8,401 nt of DNA from Methanobrevibacter sp. (GTDB lineage: Archaea > Methanobacteriota > Methanobacteria > Methanobacteriales > Methanobacteriaceae): contig JABUVA010000021.1 of assembly GCA_021442885.1 (NCBI GenBank), positions 4,070 through 12,470 of the forward strand, in the 5' to 3' direction. The translations under genes and the position numbers were made by a program. This document shows, in pieces, positions 7,683 to 8,401 of the stretch. Below the pieces are notes generated by a model, which saw only the letters and a list, made by a program, of their open reading frames with translations, was not told the DNA's origin and searched no databases. Within the stretch, counting starts at the first letter, position 1. Each line of letters opens with the position of its first letter.

Positions 7683-7699
7683 CAATTACCCTATAAATA
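7683..7699 (+). repeat. 17-nt direct repeat, right copy
   Basis: Perfect second copy of the 17-mer at 5915-5931, same orientation, 77 nt upstream of the plus-strand 163-residue gene. Read on this strand it contains CTATAAATA, which could itself serve as a TATA box for that gene with a leader of about 55 nt. Confidence 0.75.
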
Positions 7700-7743
7700 T
7701 CATAATATCATTTTTAATATCGAACATATAATAATCATCGAAA

Positions 7744-7752
7744 ATATTATAT
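7744..7752 (+). promoter_or_regulatory. Candidate TATA box giving a leaderless transcript of the 163-residue gene
   Basis: GAAAATATTATATCC places an AT box centred about 29 nt before the ATG at 7777. That predicts transcription starting at or next to the start codon. The bases just before the ATG (ATTATAATAATT) contain no Shine-Dalgarno-like G-rich site, which fits leaderless translation, known in archaea. Confidence 0.4.
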
Positions 7753-7776
7753 CCCTAAAATAACATTATAATAATT

Positions 7777-8268
7777 ATGAGATGGATAATAAAAATACTT
7801 CTATTCGTTATTGTTGTAGCTGTTATAGCGTTTTTTTCAACAGCAAATATATTAATTATAGCTACAGATACAACAGAAGGAAACCCTGATGCGCCAGGAG
7901 TTGATATGGGTGCTATTTGGAGCGCAGGTGGAGGATTAGAATGGATCTATCCTGGAAGTTCATTTAACAGTAACCACCAAACATTACATAATATCTATTA
8001 TGACACTCCTGACAATCCTTATAAAGGAGCTGCAGATATTATTGAATATACATATCATAAACGGCCAAATCTTATAGTAACAGTAAATAATAATGCATCT
8101 CAAAGAATCTACGGAGATAATCTAGTTAATGATATTCGTAGTTATGATTGGCAACAAGGATATGATCGTGCTCCTGCAATAGATGCAGCAACACAGAATA
8201 AAACTCCTAATATCCTCGGAGTAATTACGAGCATATTTACTGGAGATATTGCATTCCACTTTGTATAA
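7777..8268 (+). CDS. Membrane-anchored or secreted protein of unknown function, 163 residues
   Basis: I do not recognise a family. The N-terminus is a short positive stretch (MRWIIK) followed by an uninterrupted hydrophobic helix (about residues 4-29, ILLFVIVVAVIAFFSTANILII), so the protein is probably anchored by this helix with the rest outside the cell. The outer part is polar and rich in Asn, Asp, Gly, Tyr and Trp, has no cysteine, and carries two N-glycosylation sequons (N106-A-S and N141-K-T), consistent with an archaeal surface protein. Basic patches such as YHKRPN sit near residue 92-98. The C-terminus ends in a hydrophobic stretch (ILGVITSIFTGDIAFHFV) that could pack as a strand or a weak second membrane contact. 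No ribosome-binding site is seen before the ATG. The frame and membrane-protein pattern argue for a real gene. It diverges from the ATPase gene. Confidence 0.75.
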   Translation: MRWIIKILLFVIVVAVIAFFSTANILIIATDTTEGNPDAPGVDMGAIWSAGGGLEWIYPGSSFNSNHQTLHNIYYDTPDNPYKGAADIIEYTYHKRPNLIVTVNNNASQRIYGDNLVNDIRSYDWQQGYDRAPAIDAATQNKTPNILGVITSIFTGDIAFHFV

Positions 8269-8401
8269 CTAATTTAACTTTCATTTTCAATTTTATAATA
8301 AACTAACTAAAAATTATTTTAATATTTTAATATTCATTACACCCTAATTTTATCAAAATAATTATTTTGATTATCTGAAATATAGTTTTAAATAAAATAG
8401 G
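8269..8401. other. AT-rich non-coding right end
   Basis: No coding region is supported in these 133 nt. A pyrimidine-rich stretch with T-runs (CTTTCATTTTCAATTTTAT, about 8278-8296) directly after the stop of the 163-residue gene may be its terminator. A short ATTTTAAT/ATTTTAAT duplication lies near 8314-8330 and looks like simple low-complexity DNA. Confidence 0.5.

Larger units (their letters stand above)
5915..7699. mobile_element. Candidate one-gene islet bounded by 17-nt direct repeats
   Basis: The ATPase gene and both its AT-rich flanks lie between the 17-nt direct repeats. Fusing the two copies would give a compact divergent intergenic region of about 168 nt between prs and the 163-residue gene, with about 75 and 77 nt on the two sides of one repeat copy. 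The ATPase gene differs in codon use from uvrB. No integrase, transposase or terminal inverted repeat was found, so the element would be passive cargo or would have been moved by enzymes elsewhere. The shared 17-mer could instead be a promoter motif. Confidence 0.3.
7386..7776. other. 391-nt AT-rich divergent intergenic region
   Basis: No gene is supported here. It holds the three tandem promoter-like repeats of the ATPase gene (7394-7461), one inverted partial copy on the plus strand (7479-7493), homopolymer-rich DNA with no coding potential (about 7500-7630), a perfect 12-nt palindrome AATTCTAGAATT (7632-7643), three ATCGAA/TTCGAT boxes (7667-7672, 7719-7724, 7737-7742), the right copy of the 17-nt repeat (7683-7699) and a candidate TATA box for the plus-strand gene (7744-7752). 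Confidence 0.7.

Noticed and set aside
8314..8330. Short tandem ATTTTAAT duplication
   Set aside because: Too short and of too low complexity to be distinguished from chance in this AT-rich end region.

Overview
The window looks like a low-GC methanogenic archaeon of the order Methanobacteriales, something like Methanobrevibacter or Methanosphaera. The reasons are the very AT-rich intergenic DNA, archaeal TATA-type promoter boxes, Shine-Dalgarno sites of the GGAG/GGTGA type, an archaeal-type ribose-phosphate pyrophosphokinase, and a bacterial-type UvrA/UvrB pair, which methanogens of this order are known to carry. The genus is an inference, not a demonstrated assignment.

Layout. A minus-strand block runs from 5839 down to 1: prs (PRPP synthase, 5839-4940), an unrecognised 99-residue protein (4862-4563), uvrB (4523-2559) and uvrA (2411 to beyond the left edge, so its C-terminus is missing). 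A T-rich terminator-like tract and a TATA box separate prs from the 99-residue gene. That gene is 39 nt upstream of uvrB and probably shares its transcript. uvrA has its own candidate promoter(s) in the 147-nt gap after uvrB. UvrA and UvrB would act together as the damage-search and damage-verification machinery of nucleotide excision repair. No uvrC lies in the window.

To the right, a solitary AAA-type ATPase with a DUF4143-like C-terminal region (7385-6099, minus strand) sits alone between two AT-rich non-coding stretches (259 and 391 nt). It is followed by a plus-strand gene for a 163-residue membrane-anchored protein of unknown function (7777-8268). The ATPase gene uses G/C-ending codons that are scarce in uvrB and has an unusual promoter array: three tandem copies, 22-23 nt apart, of a TGAAAAAYATAAAA element.

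The most interesting signal is a perfect 17-nt direct repeat (5915-5931 and 7683-7699) that brackets the ATPase gene and its flanks. Collapsing the two copies would leave an intergenic region of about 168 nt between divergent prs and the 163-residue gene. This suggests that the ATPase came in as a small one-gene islet of about 1.77 kb. The alternative is that the 17-mer is a shared promoter or operator element. No RNA genes, CRISPR arrays or recognisable transposase or integrase were seen.
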